From positions 1 to 5,761 of the forward strand of contig JAIRRQ010000108.1 of the NCBI GenBank assembly GCA_031255895.1: a DNA stretch of 5,761 nucleotides, written 5' to 3'. The notes under the pieces are model-generated. The model did not search any database, was not told the DNA's origin, and saw nothing but the letters and a program-made list of their open reading frames with translations. The position numbers and the translations under genes were made by a program. The stretch comes from Methanocalculaceae archaeon (GTDB lineage: Archaea; Halobacteriota; Methanomicrobia; Methanomicrobiales; Methanocorpusculaceae). Positions 1 to 5,761 of this stretch are shown here, piece by piece (the stretch's first letter is position 1; every line of letters starts with the position of its first letter).

Positions 1-1773
1 CAGAACACCTATAAGAATTATCATTGTAATTAGTAGTGTGATCCATGCACTGAAGCCGAAACCAACTAACAGGTAACCGATAATAACAACCGCAGCAATC
101 GTAAAGGCGTACCATATCTGCGTATCCACATGATCAATCAGATCACAACCTGCCCCCATCGCAGAGAGAATAGTCGTATCTGAAATTGGTGAGCAATGAT
201 CTCCAAAAATTGCTCCGGTCAGGACACCTGACGAACTGACGGTGATAAACGAATATGTTACTGAGTCCGGAATTCCAGAAGAATATCCTGAAATTGCCGC
301 GGAGAGTGGAATAACAAGTGGCAGGAGAACTGCCATCGTGCCATAGGCAGTTCCCGTTGCAAATGAGACAATCCCGGCGATAATGAAGATGAATGCAGGT
401 ATGATCCATATTGGCAGTGTGTCCGAGAGAACACCAACGAGGTAGTGCGCAGTTCCGAGATCGCCAATGATCGAACCGATTGACCAGGCGAGGATCAGGA
501 TAACACACACGTGCAACATCGATTTCATACCGTGTGTCAACGTTTCAATACCGCTTTGTAAGGTGAAAATTCTCTGGGTAAAACCCATGAGGAGGGCAGC
601 GACACAGGCAATCAGACTCGCCTGGAATAACACGATACTTGCGTCAGAAGATCCGTAGGCCTCACGTACGGCCTCAAAAAATCTGAGCTGTGTGAACTGT
701 TCCGCGGTAGTTGATCCAACACCATTACCTGCCATGATTGCATCGGCTCCGTTTGTAAAGAACAGAATCAGAGACGAAACGATCAAGACCCCAACTGGAA
801 TGACGGCATTCCAGATGTTTGACGGAGCAGTTTCTCTTGATATTTTCACAACACTGTGTTCCTCTCTGCAGATCTCCTCCTTGTCAACAAACAGAGTCTT
901 TTCATTTTTTCGTACCATGAAACTGGCACGAAATGTTTCTCCTGTTTCGCGTGCGCGAAGCTCGGCGGTGAACATGGGTCCATACTCGCGCAGGAGCATC
1001 GCAGAAGCAAATACAAAGAAGAGTGCCAGAATATTGTAGAAGCGATACGGAATCGTATCAATAAAGATGCTGTACGCAGTAACACCGGTGATACCGGCGA
1101 TAGCAAGCCCCTCATTGATGTTCACCAGCTCCGTTCCGATCCAGGTAGAGATAACGAAGATGCCTGCAATCGGTGCAGATGTCGAGTCTACAATATAGGA
1201 TAGTTTTTCACGGGAAATGCGAAACTTGTCACAGACCGGTTGCATAATTGGACCAACTATCAACGCGTTTGCGTAATCGTCGAAAAAAATGGCAAATCCC
1301 ATGATCCAGGTTATGAGTTGTGCAGAACGTGGACCTTTTGCCCGTTCTGCAATGATTTTAGCGATCGAGCGCATTCCATCCATCCGGGTAATCAACGCAA
1401 TCAATGCACCGATCACAAGGACCTGCATAATAATACCCGCGTTCCAGCGATCTGCGAGGGTGCCGATGAAGTACTCGGTGGAATCGAAAAATGCTCCGCC
1501 AATGGCACCTAAGATATCACCATTGAGCAAGGCAATCATCCATGCGCCTGAAAGCACCCCAAGAAAGAGTGAGAGAATAACATTCCGTGTGAGGAATGCG
1601 AGAAGAAGTACCAAAATTGGTGGGATCAGCGCCCAAATCCCGAGGATCTCTGCATATGCCGCAGCATCCCCTCTTTCGGGCGAAGCGCCTGCAAGATCGA
1701 TCACAAGTGGTATTGCAAAAGCGACAAACACCACGATCATGGCGACGAGACCCATCGTCTTTGATTTTTCCAT
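1..1773 (-). CDS. nhaC: NhaC-family Na+/H+ antiporter (3' end outside the window)
   Basis: This is an integral membrane antiporter that should exchange cytoplasmic Na+ for external H+ (or the reverse) and help control pH and the sodium gradient that methanogens depend on. The reading frame is open for 591 codons from the ATG at 1773 to base 1, so the stop lies beyond the window. Many hydrophobic segments are visible. Family hallmarks are FFDDYANALIVGP (DDYAN at residues 165-169) and GDHCSPISDTT (residues 524-534). A hydrophilic, charged insert at about residues 263-320 splits the hydrophobic parts. The start is supported by GAGGTG (plus-strand 1781-1786) seven bases upstream. The gene follows cofD on the same strand after 106 bases and has its own candidate TATA box, so it may be transcribed separately. 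The family assignment is firm; ion specificity cannot be read from the sequence, and relatives in this superfamily include malate/lactate antiporters. Confidence 0.93.
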   Translation of the reverse strand, partial: MEKSKTMGLVAMIVVFVAFAIPLVIDLAGASPERGDAAAYAEILGIWALIPPILVLLLAFLTRNVILSLFLGVLSGAWMIALLNGDILGAIGGAFFDSTEYFIGTLADRWNAGIIMQVLVIGALIALITRMDGMRSIAKIIAERAKGPRSAQLITWIMGFAIFFDDYANALIVGPIMQPVCDKFRISREKLSYIVDSTSAPIAGIFVISTWIGTELVNINEGLAIAGITGVTAYSIFIDTIPYRFYNILALFFVFASAMLLREYGPMFTAELRARETGETFRASFMVRKNEKTLFVDKEEICREEHSVVKISRETAPSNIWNAVIPVGVLIVSSLILFFTNGADAIMAGNGVGSTTAEQFTQLRFFEAVREAYGSSDASIVLFQASLIACVAALLMGFTQRIFTLQSGIETLTHGMKSMLHVCVILILAWSIGSIIGDLGTAHYLVGVLSDTLPIWIIPAFIFIIAGIVSFATGTAYGTMAVLLPLVIPLSAAISGYSSGIPDSVTYSFITVSSSGVLTGAIFGDHCSPISDTTILSAMGAGCDLIDHVDTQIWYAFTIAAVVIIGYLLVGFGFSAWITLLITMIILIGVL

Positions 1774-1828
1774 AAGAACACACCTCAGGATCAAATTATC
1801 TGAATAGGGGAAACATTAAACTGCACTC

Positions 1829-1842
1829 TATTTATGAGCTTT
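1829..1842 (-). promoter_or_regulatory. Candidate archaeal TATA box/BRE for nhaC
   Basis: On the minus strand this reads AAAGCTCATAAATA: an AT-rich TATA-like octamer (CATAAATA, 1829-1836) preceded by a purine-rich stretch that could act as a TFB-recognition element. A start about 25 bases downstream would give a leader of roughly 30-40 nt, enough to hold the GAGGTG ribosome-binding site at 1781-1786. This is inferred from the motif and spacing only. Confidence 0.4.
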
Positions 1843-1879
1843 GACTTTCCCATATCCTGACAGCAGACGACAAGTGCAT

Positions 1880-2794
1880 TCACTTCCACGGAAAGTAAGA
1901 GAGCAGATCCCAGGCAAGAGATTCAGCCTTTTTTTCGGTCGTCATCATCGTGTCCAGTCGGTGAGCACAGGGGACTTCAATCTCCGTGTCGCGAGTGTCC
2001 TGAATAAACATATTGACAACGTCTTTGTACACCTCCCACGTTCCGTAGGAGGTCGGTGCATATCCCCATGCCTGCATCAGAGCCGCCGCCGGGCCGCTGA
2101 TTGGTCGGTTACCAATAAAGGGACTTACCGCAATCGTGAATTTTTCCTGTAATGTTTCGCGGACCCCGGCACATTCCAGAATGGGGCCGATACTCGTCAC
2201 AGGATTTGATGGCCCGATAATCACACCGTCACTCTCCTTAATTGCTGTGATCACCTCGGAAGTTGCTGCGAGCTGTGAGTTATCCCTCGTCCTCCGGATG
2301 ACCCCTGTGATTGACACATTGCCACGACGATTTACCCAATATTCCTGATAATGCATCAAAATACCTCCATCGAGTTCAACATAAGTTGCAACTTCCTGGT
2401 CGGACATCGGTAAAATTGTGGCTTGTATCCCGTAAGCCTTTGTAATTTTTTCTGTTGCTTTTGTAAGTGTCATACCCTGCCGCAAAAATTCAGCGCGAAC
2501 AATGTTGGTTGCTCGATCTCGATCTCCAAGTGGGAGAGGCTCTGTGTAACCAAGTCTCTCCATTGTATGAAACGTCTCGAACGAATCACCTCGAATGCCC
2601 CACCAACTATCCATGTTCAGAAGTCCGGCAAAAAGATACTGCACTGTATCAATATCTGGCGAAACGTACAGACCGGACATCCAGAGATCCTCAGCGGTGT
2701 TGACTACTATCGTAATTTCATCGTCCTGCAGAATTTGGCGAAGTCCACGAATGAGTTTCGGTGTGCCAGTTCCACCGGATAGTACCGTTATCAT
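1880..2794 (-). CDS. cofD: 2-phospho-L-lactate transferase CofD (coenzyme F420 biosynthesis)
   Basis: CofD transfers the phospholactyl group from the activated GDP donor made by CofC/FbiD to the deazaflavin Fo, giving F420-0, the scaffold of the hydride carrier used in methanogenesis. The 304-residue protein has the usual family length. Visible motifs are the N-terminal nucleotide-binding loop SGGTGTPKLIRGL (residues 6-18), VVNTAEDLW (30-38), SPDIDT (45-50), LGDRD (89-93), GPSNPVTSIGPIL (194-206) and SPFIGNRPISGPA (224-236). I chose the ATG at 2794 because the family starts with MITVLSGGTG. An in-frame GTG at 2821 would add nine residues (MHRTPLLSI). Neither start has a good Shine-Dalgarno, so the transcript may be leaderless or nearly so. 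The downstream neighbour nhaC is functionally unrelated, and no other F420 gene is in the window. Confidence 0.96.
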   Translation of the reverse strand: MITVLSGGTGTPKLIRGLRQILQDDEITIVVNTAEDLWMSGLYVSPDIDTVQYLFAGLLNMDSWWGIRGDSFETFHTMERLGYTEPLPLGDRDRATNIVRAEFLRQGMTLTKATEKITKAYGIQATILPMSDQEVATYVELDGGILMHYQEYWVNRRGNVSITGVIRRTRDNSQLAATSEVITAIKESDGVIIGPSNPVTSIGPILECAGVRETLQEKFTIAVSPFIGNRPISGPAAALMQAWGYAPTSYGTWEVYKDVVNMFIQDTRDTEIEVPCAHRLDTMMTTEKKAESLAWDLLSYFPWK

Positions 2795-2862
2795 AATACT
2801 AAGTAGAGGGGTTCTGTGCACTAATCAAGATATCGCGCTTTTTGTGGAGAATCATTCGTTCT

Positions 2863-3402
2863 TTAAAAGATCTGTAATTTTTTTTCAATCACGTCCAGTA
2901 AGGTACTTTGTGGAATGATCAACGCCTGAACATCATCATTAGCAACAGCTGATATATTAGATTGGTGGCTGTATCCATCCTCTCGGGTTCCGTTGTCCGT
3001 GGATACAAAAACTGAAAAGATAATCAAAAATTCATCGAAAAATCTGGTATTTTTATTGAAAATTTGAAATTATTTGTGCAAATTTATTATATCTATCTTC
3101 GTTGTGAAGTATGGATCATGGGTAGTTATCACGTTGAATTCGAACGTAAACGAGTAAAACACTTGTTTTATTGTCGTAATTACTGTCTCCGCCAAAAATT
3201 TGGAAAAGCCTGGATAGAAATGTAGTACTACTGATACGGTTCATCTCTCTTCTTTGATGTGAATAACAGTAATCGTAAATCTTATTATTATCAGAATTGA
3301 CATTTGAATCAAAATTTTATTTTTCCATTTTAATTCCTTTTTCACACCGAATGGTACCCAACACATGTAAATATTACGACGATTTGCGTTCCGAGAATCA
3401 GT
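2863..3402 (-). pseudogene. Possible decayed reading frame of unknown function
   Basis: One minus-strand frame runs for 179 codons from just after a TGA (3403-3405) to a TAA (2863-2865) with only two internal stops, TGA at 3241-3243 and TAA at 3070-3072. At this base composition about a dozen stops would be expected by chance. The last part reads most like protein, with STDNGTREDGYSHQSN followed by VANDDVQALIIPQSTLLDVI, and then ends EKKLQIF. An intact small protein could start at a TTG at 3027 and give 54 residues, but it has no clear ribosome-binding site. I recognise no family. Codon-position composition in the part I counted (3070-3240) shows no strong coding bias. It could equally be chance, so this is a low-confidence call. 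Confidence 0.2.
2970..3007. repeat. 8-bp perfect inverted repeat, 22-nt spacer
   Basis: TGTATCCA at 2970-2977 is the exact reverse complement of TGGATACA at 3000-3007. The 22 bases between contain a smaller CGG/CCG pairing, and the plus-strand copy is followed by a short A run. It could be a stem-loop, a protein-binding site or coincidence. It sits about 180 bases upstream of the cofD start. Confidence 0.4.
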
Positions 3403-3417
3403 TCACGCGGAGGTGTA

Positions 3418-3474
3418 ATGAATCATCCGAAAAACCAGTCCATTGCAATCGTATTTGTTTTATCAATGAAGTAA
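3418..3474 (+). CDS. Candidate 18-residue small protein or gene remnant
   Basis: An ATG at 3418 follows GGAGGTG (3409-3415), an almost perfect match to the archaeal anti-Shine-Dalgarno, although the gap is only two bases. The frame encodes MNHPKNQSIAIVFVLSMK and stops at TAA 3472-3474. A weak TATA-like stretch (TGTAAATATTA, 3366-3376) lies at a distance that would put a transcript start near 3395. The stop falls inside a hairpin. It is the only plus-strand start in the spacer with a good ribosome-binding site. It could be a short peptide, the preserved 5' end of a lost gene, or chance. Confidence 0.15.
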   Translation: MNHPKNQSIAIVFVLSMK

Positions 3475-3491
3475 ACCGGCATATACTTCAT
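3466..3491. repeat. 8-bp perfect inverted repeat (hairpin), 10-nt loop
   Basis: ATGAAGTA at 3466-3473 is the exact reverse complement of TACTTCAT at 3484-3491, with a 10-base loop. It overlaps the stop codon of the small plus-strand ORF at 3418-3474. No T run follows on either strand, so it does not look like a simple terminator. Confidence 0.4.
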
Positions 3492-3819
3492 CATCCATTC
3501 GCCAATGATCGGTTTGTAAGGATGAATTATCAATGAAACCAGTAGCGATAGATGGTTGATGAATGTGTATTTTTGGTCAATTGGCAAAACTTTGCTGTCA
3601 GATTCGTCTCGCTTAATCTGCAGATAGCAATCTTGGTGATCATAGTGTCAAACTCAAGTGTCCTCTCGAAAATCAGACGGATAGGTAGAAAAATGCCTGT
3701 GTTTTTTTATTTTGCTGGGAGATGGGACTATTTCCTGATATTTTCAAGATATTCTGTAATCTCCCTCGTGGCAAAGAAATGGATCATCTTCATTCATGTC
3801 ACAATGATCATATATCTCG

Positions 3820-3825
3820 AAAAAA
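3820..3825 (-). terminator. Possible oligo-T terminator after purF
   Basis: The minus strand carries six T residues here, about 30 bases after the purF stop codon. Archaeal RNA polymerase often terminates at such runs without a hairpin, and no strong stem precedes this one. This is a plausible end for the lsm-rpl37e-purF transcript, by position and motif only. Confidence 0.3.
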
Positions 3826-3853
3826 TGTTTTCAACAGATATATGCCGCTTAGT

Positions 3854-5254
3854 TTAGTTTTTTTTTGTGGGAGTCGTTTTACGGCACGCACAACATGATT
3901 CGGTTGTGATCTCTAATGGATAGTCGCCACAGGAACAGGACATGCATAACTCTTCGCGGGGGATACCTATCGATTCCACCAGATCGTCGATCGAGATGTA
4001 CTCGAGACTTGTTGCATGGATCATCTTGCAGATCTCCTCAATCGATCTGTTGTTTGCGATTAATTCTTCTCGTGTTGGCAGATCCACGCCGAAATAACAT
4101 GGTGAAACAATTGGGGTTGAGCCAATGCGCATGTGTACCTCGACAGCACCAAACTCGCGCATCATATCCACAATATGGAGTGAGGTCGTGCCGCGGACGA
4201 TGCTGTCGTCTACAAGAACAACAGACTTTCCATTGATGTGGTGACGTACCGGATTGAGTTTCATTCGCACCGCATTTTCTCGCAAATTTTGGGCTGGCAT
4301 GATGAAGGTTCTGCCGACATACCTATTTTTCAGGAGTCCCTCCATGTACGGAATGCCAGATGCGTTTGTGAAACCAATCGCAAATGCCGTACCTGAGTCT
4401 GGCACCGGTGAAACAAGATCTGCCTTAATCGGATGTTTTGCCAGCTGTTCTCCTATTTTCCTGCGTGCGTCATATACCAATACTCCGTCGATGACCGAGT
4501 CTGGTCGTGCAGTGTAGATATACTCAAATACACAGTGTGCCTTGTGATCTGCGGTCAGTATCTGGTTGTTAGACACACCCTCTTCTGTGATGATAACTAG
4601 TTTGCCAGGTACGATGTCGTGGAGGAATGTTCCCGATAGTGTATCTATTGCTACACTTTCTGAGGCCACAATATAGCCGGTATCGAGTTTTCCAAGGCAC
4701 AACGGTTTTATTCCCAGCGGATCACGGAACGCATATAGTACTCCGTCCAGGATTGCGACACCCGCGTACGCTCCTATCAATCGTTGAATTACATTGACAA
4801 ATGCATCCTCTGCATCCTCCCCAGATATGAGTTCACGGGCGATCATCGCCGCGATCAATTCTACATCTGTGGTCGTTGAAAAAATGTGCCCTTTTTCTTC
4901 ATATTCTGCATGAAGAGATTTGTGGTTGTTCTGCACTAATGCAACGCTTACCGCAATGGAAAGTTCATGACCATAAAACGAGAATTTTAGCGGTTGAATG
5001 TTTTCCGTTTTATTGCGATGCATCTTCTGCGTGTAGAGCACCTGTCCGATGCCAACTGTTCCGAGGAGTTTGGATAAAATCTGTTCATTAAAAACTTCAG
5101 CAAGCTGACCTGGGCCCTTGTGGGTTAAAAAAGTCTTTTCGTGAAATGTAGATATTCCTGCCGCTTCTTGTCCCCTGTGTTGGAGGGCGTGCAGGGCGTA
5201 ATATAGGGGGTAGGCGACACCGCGAGAATCAACGATGCCGGCAATACCACTCAT
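3854..5254 (-). CDS. purF: Amidophosphoribosyltransferase PurF with degenerate glutaminase site
   Basis: PurF makes phosphoribosylamine from PRPP, the first committed step of purine synthesis. The 466-residue protein has the normal length and two-domain order: an N-terminal Ntn-type glutaminase domain (about 1-230) and a phosphoribosyltransferase domain. The PRPP loop VVLVDDSIVRGTT is at residues 345-357, and RDPLGIKPL (177-185) and ARPDS (249-253) are present. C241, C386, C437 and C440 match the four Fe-S ligands of the Bacillus-type enzyme. The glutaminase site is lost: the N-terminal Cys is Ser2, the Arg of HVRYST is Leu73 (QVLYTQ), and AHNGNL is AVSVAL (101-106). Asp130 of TTTD remains. 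It probably uses free ammonia. I chose ATG 5254 because MSGIAGIVD aligns with the family start. A further 41 upstream codons are open but overlap rpl37e in another frame. The start lies 13 bases after the rpl37e stop with only a weak AAGG as ribosome-binding site. The last codons contain an A9 run. Confidence 0.95.
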   Translation of the reverse strand: MSGIAGIVDSRGVAYPLYYALHALQHRGQEAAGISTFHEKTFLTHKGPGQLAEVFNEQILSKLLGTVGIGQVLYTQKMHRNKTENIQPLKFSFYGHELSIAVSVALVQNNHKSLHAEYEEKGHIFSTTTDVELIAAMIARELISGEDAEDAFVNVIQRLIGAYAGVAILDGVLYAFRDPLGIKPLCLGKLDTGYIVASESVAIDTLSGTFLHDIVPGKLVIITEEGVSNNQILTADHKAHCVFEYIYTARPDSVIDGVLVYDARRKIGEQLAKHPIKADLVSPVPDSGTAFAIGFTNASGIPYMEGLLKNRYVGRTFIMPAQNLRENAVRMKLNPVRHHINGKSVVLVDDSIVRGTTSLHIVDMMREFGAVEVHMRIGSTPIVSPCYFGVDLPTREELIANNRSIEEICKMIHATSLEYISIDDLVESIGIPREELCMSCSCGDYPLEITTESCCACRKTTPTKKN

Positions 5255-5267
5255 GCAAACAGCCTTT

Positions 5268-5441
5268 TTAGTTGTCTGCTGCTTTTTTCGTCCATTTATA
5301 TCCGCGGATTTTGGAACTCTTGCCAAAACCGCATGACGAACAAACACCGTGTCGAGCGTGGAATGACTGTTTTCCACAGCGGCGGCAGACGATGTGGGTA
5401 TGCTTGTTGCGCAGACCCATTGATGGTGTGCCTTTTGTCAC
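5268..5441 (-). CDS. rpl37e: 50S ribosomal protein L37e (eL37)
   Basis: L37e is a small zinc-binding protein of the large ribosomal subunit, found in archaea and eukaryotes but not bacteria. The 57-residue product begins [19 protein letters not shown] and ends in [11 protein letters not shown]. Its zinc ribbon is formed by C19-x2-C22 (CRRC) and C34-x2-C37 (CSSC), and basic residues are abundant, as expected for an rRNA-binding protein. The start is a GTG at 5441, supported by GAGGTGA upstream and by the family's N-terminus. It begins 16 bases after the lsm stop and ends 13 bases before the purF ATG, so translation of the three genes is probably coupled on one message. Confidence 0.96.
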   Translation of the reverse strand: MTKGTPSMGLRNKHTHIVCRRCGKQSFHARHGVCSSCGFGKSSKIRGYKWTKKAADN

Positions 5442-5448
5442 TGTTACT

Positions 5449-5455
5449 TCACCTC
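5449..5455 (-). promoter_or_regulatory. Shine-Dalgarno site of rpl37e
   Basis: GAGGTGA on the minus strand matches the archaeal anti-Shine-Dalgarno and sits seven bases from the GTG at 5441. It decides that GTG as the start. It lies two bases beyond the lsm stop codon (5458-5460). Confidence 0.8.
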
Positions 5456-5457
5456 AT

Positions 5458-5703
5458 TTATTCTACAGATGGAGAGGATGGAGAGGATGGAGAGATGTAG
5501 ATGACATTATCGCCGCGGACGATCAACGTGCCGAGTTGAACGATACCGTTCTCTCCTTCCTCCTCAGCCTTGTCAAGAACCAGGTTCATGTGAACGTCAT
5601 AGCCCTGGAGAACCCCACGGATCTCCCTCCCTCCTTTCAGTGAAATAATCACCGATTGGCGATTAAGGACCTGATCTAAAATTTCAAGCGGTCTCTTTGT
5701 CAT
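5458..5703 (-). CDS. LSm/Sm-like archaeal RNA-binding protein (snRNP homologue)
   Basis: Archaeal Sm-like proteins assemble into homomeric rings, usually heptamers, that bind U-rich RNA, and they are tied to tRNA and small-RNA processing. The 81-residue product has the RPLEILDQ N-terminal helix, an Sm1 motif (about 16-45) containing [10 protein letters not shown] with the RNA-contact set D36, H38, M39 and N40, and an Sm2 motif [12 protein letters not shown] (60-71) with R63-G64-D65. The tail [11 protein letters not shown] is unusual and is encoded by a 9-bp tandem repeat. I chose ATG 5703 because the family core starts at MTKRPLEIL and a weak GAG lies 8 bases upstream. An in-frame ATG at 5745 would add [14 protein letters not shown] and also has no good Shine-Dalgarno, so the true start is uncertain. 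It heads the lsm-rpl37e-purF cluster, a pairing with L37e seen widely in archaea. Confidence 0.95.
   Translation of the reverse strand: MTKRPLEILDQVLNRQSVIISLKGGREIRGVLQGYDVHMNLVLDKAEEEGENGIVQLGTLIVRGDNVIYISPSSPSSPSVE
5468..5494. repeat. Three perfect tandem copies of a 9-bp unit
   Basis: The plus strand holds GATGGAGAG three times in a row, with a fourth partial copy degrading into GATGTAG-like sequence just upstream in the gene. The tract lies inside the 3' end of the lsm gene and keeps frame, encoding the SPS-rich tail. Gain or loss of a unit would change the tail by three residues without a frameshift. Confidence 0.85.
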
Positions 5704-5761
5704 AAGGACATCTCGTTTTTCTCCGATAAAGTCTTTGAGACTCATGTGAGAGTGTTTAATA

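Larger units (their letters stand above)
2795..3853. other. About 1-kb AT-rich spacer without a recognised gene
   Basis: This stretch between purF and cofD is clearly richer in A and T than the flanking genes, with roughly one third to 40 percent G+C in the lines I counted. No tRNA, rRNA or CRISPR pattern is visible. Open frames occur on both strands, the longest a hydrophobic 101-codon plus-strand frame at 3552-3857, but none has a recognisable product. It does contain a long, lightly interrupted minus-strand frame (2863-3402), a further open minus frame at about 3430-3647, two 8-bp inverted repeats and a plus-strand ATG with a strong Shine-Dalgarno at 3418. Candidate TATA-like sequences for cofD on the minus strand are CTTTTAAAG around 2861-2869 and TAATATATC around 2951-2959; neither is convincing. 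Confidence 0.7.

Noticed and set aside
143..1807. Several ORFs of 63-172 codons on both strands, including a 172-codon plus-strand frame at 1289-1807
   Set aside because: They are shadows of the nhaC reading frame, which is continuous and carries clear family motifs.
3297..3536. 79-codon plus-strand ORF starting MTFESKFYFSIL
   Set aside because: It has no Shine-Dalgarno or recognisable motif, and its frame differs from the better-supported ATG at 3418 inside it.
3701..3713. Plus-strand T-rich run as a terminator
   Set aside because: No plus-strand gene precedes it; on the minus strand, where the genes are, it is an A-rich run.
2828..3850. Similar sequences AGATATCGCGCTT (2828-2840) and AGATATATGCCGCTT (3836-3850) flanking the 1-kb spacer, as if direct repeats of an inserted element
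   Set aside because: The match needs a gap and a mismatch, the sequences are short, and no transposase or terminal inverted repeats can be identified.
3552..3857. Hydrophobic 101-codon plus-strand ORF starting MVDECVFLVNWQ
   Set aside because: It has no ribosome-binding site, overlaps the purF stop, lies in low-complexity AT-rich DNA where long frames arise easily, is in register with an open antisense frame, and resembles no family I know.
5255..5377. 41-codon N-terminal extension of PurF beginning [11 protein letters not shown]
   Set aside because: It is the alternative-frame reading of rpl37e, and PurF proteins begin at the MSGIAGIVD position.

Overview
The window is from an archaeon, most likely a methanogen of the Methanomicrobiales type. 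An Sm-like protein gene, the gene for the zinc-ribbon ribosomal protein L37e and purF follow one another tightly on the minus strand, which is a typical archaeal arrangement. A cofD gene for coenzyme F420 synthesis lies on the same strand. Ribosome-binding sites match the archaeal 16S tail (GAGGTG type) and the promoter candidates look like TATA boxes. The exact genus cannot be read from the sequence.

All recognised genes are on the minus strand, so transcription runs from high to low coordinates. Positions 5703-5458 encode an LSm/Sm-like RNA-binding protein, 5441-5268 ribosomal protein L37e, and 5254-3854 PurF, the first enzyme of purine synthesis. Gaps between these three are 13-16 bases, so they probably form one operon. 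Positions 2795-3853 are an AT-rich stretch of about 1 kb without a recognisable gene. It holds a suspiciously open but broken minus-strand frame, two perfect 8-bp inverted repeats and one small candidate ORF with a very good Shine-Dalgarno. Positions 2794-1880 are cofD (2-phospho-L-lactate transferase). After a 106-base spacer with a candidate TATA box, an NhaC-family Na+/H+ antiporter gene runs from 1773 out of the window at base 1.

The most notable observation is that PurF keeps its PRPP-binding loop and Fe-S cysteines but has lost almost the whole glutaminase active site. The N-terminal Cys is Ser, the glutamine-binding Arg is Leu, and the usual His-Asn-Gly-Asn segment is Val-Ser-Val-Ala. 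Only the Asp of the TTTD motif remains. This points to an ammonia-dependent amidophosphoribosyltransferase with a vestigial glutaminase domain. The second point of interest is the 1-kb spacer, which may be a decayed gene or mobile element.
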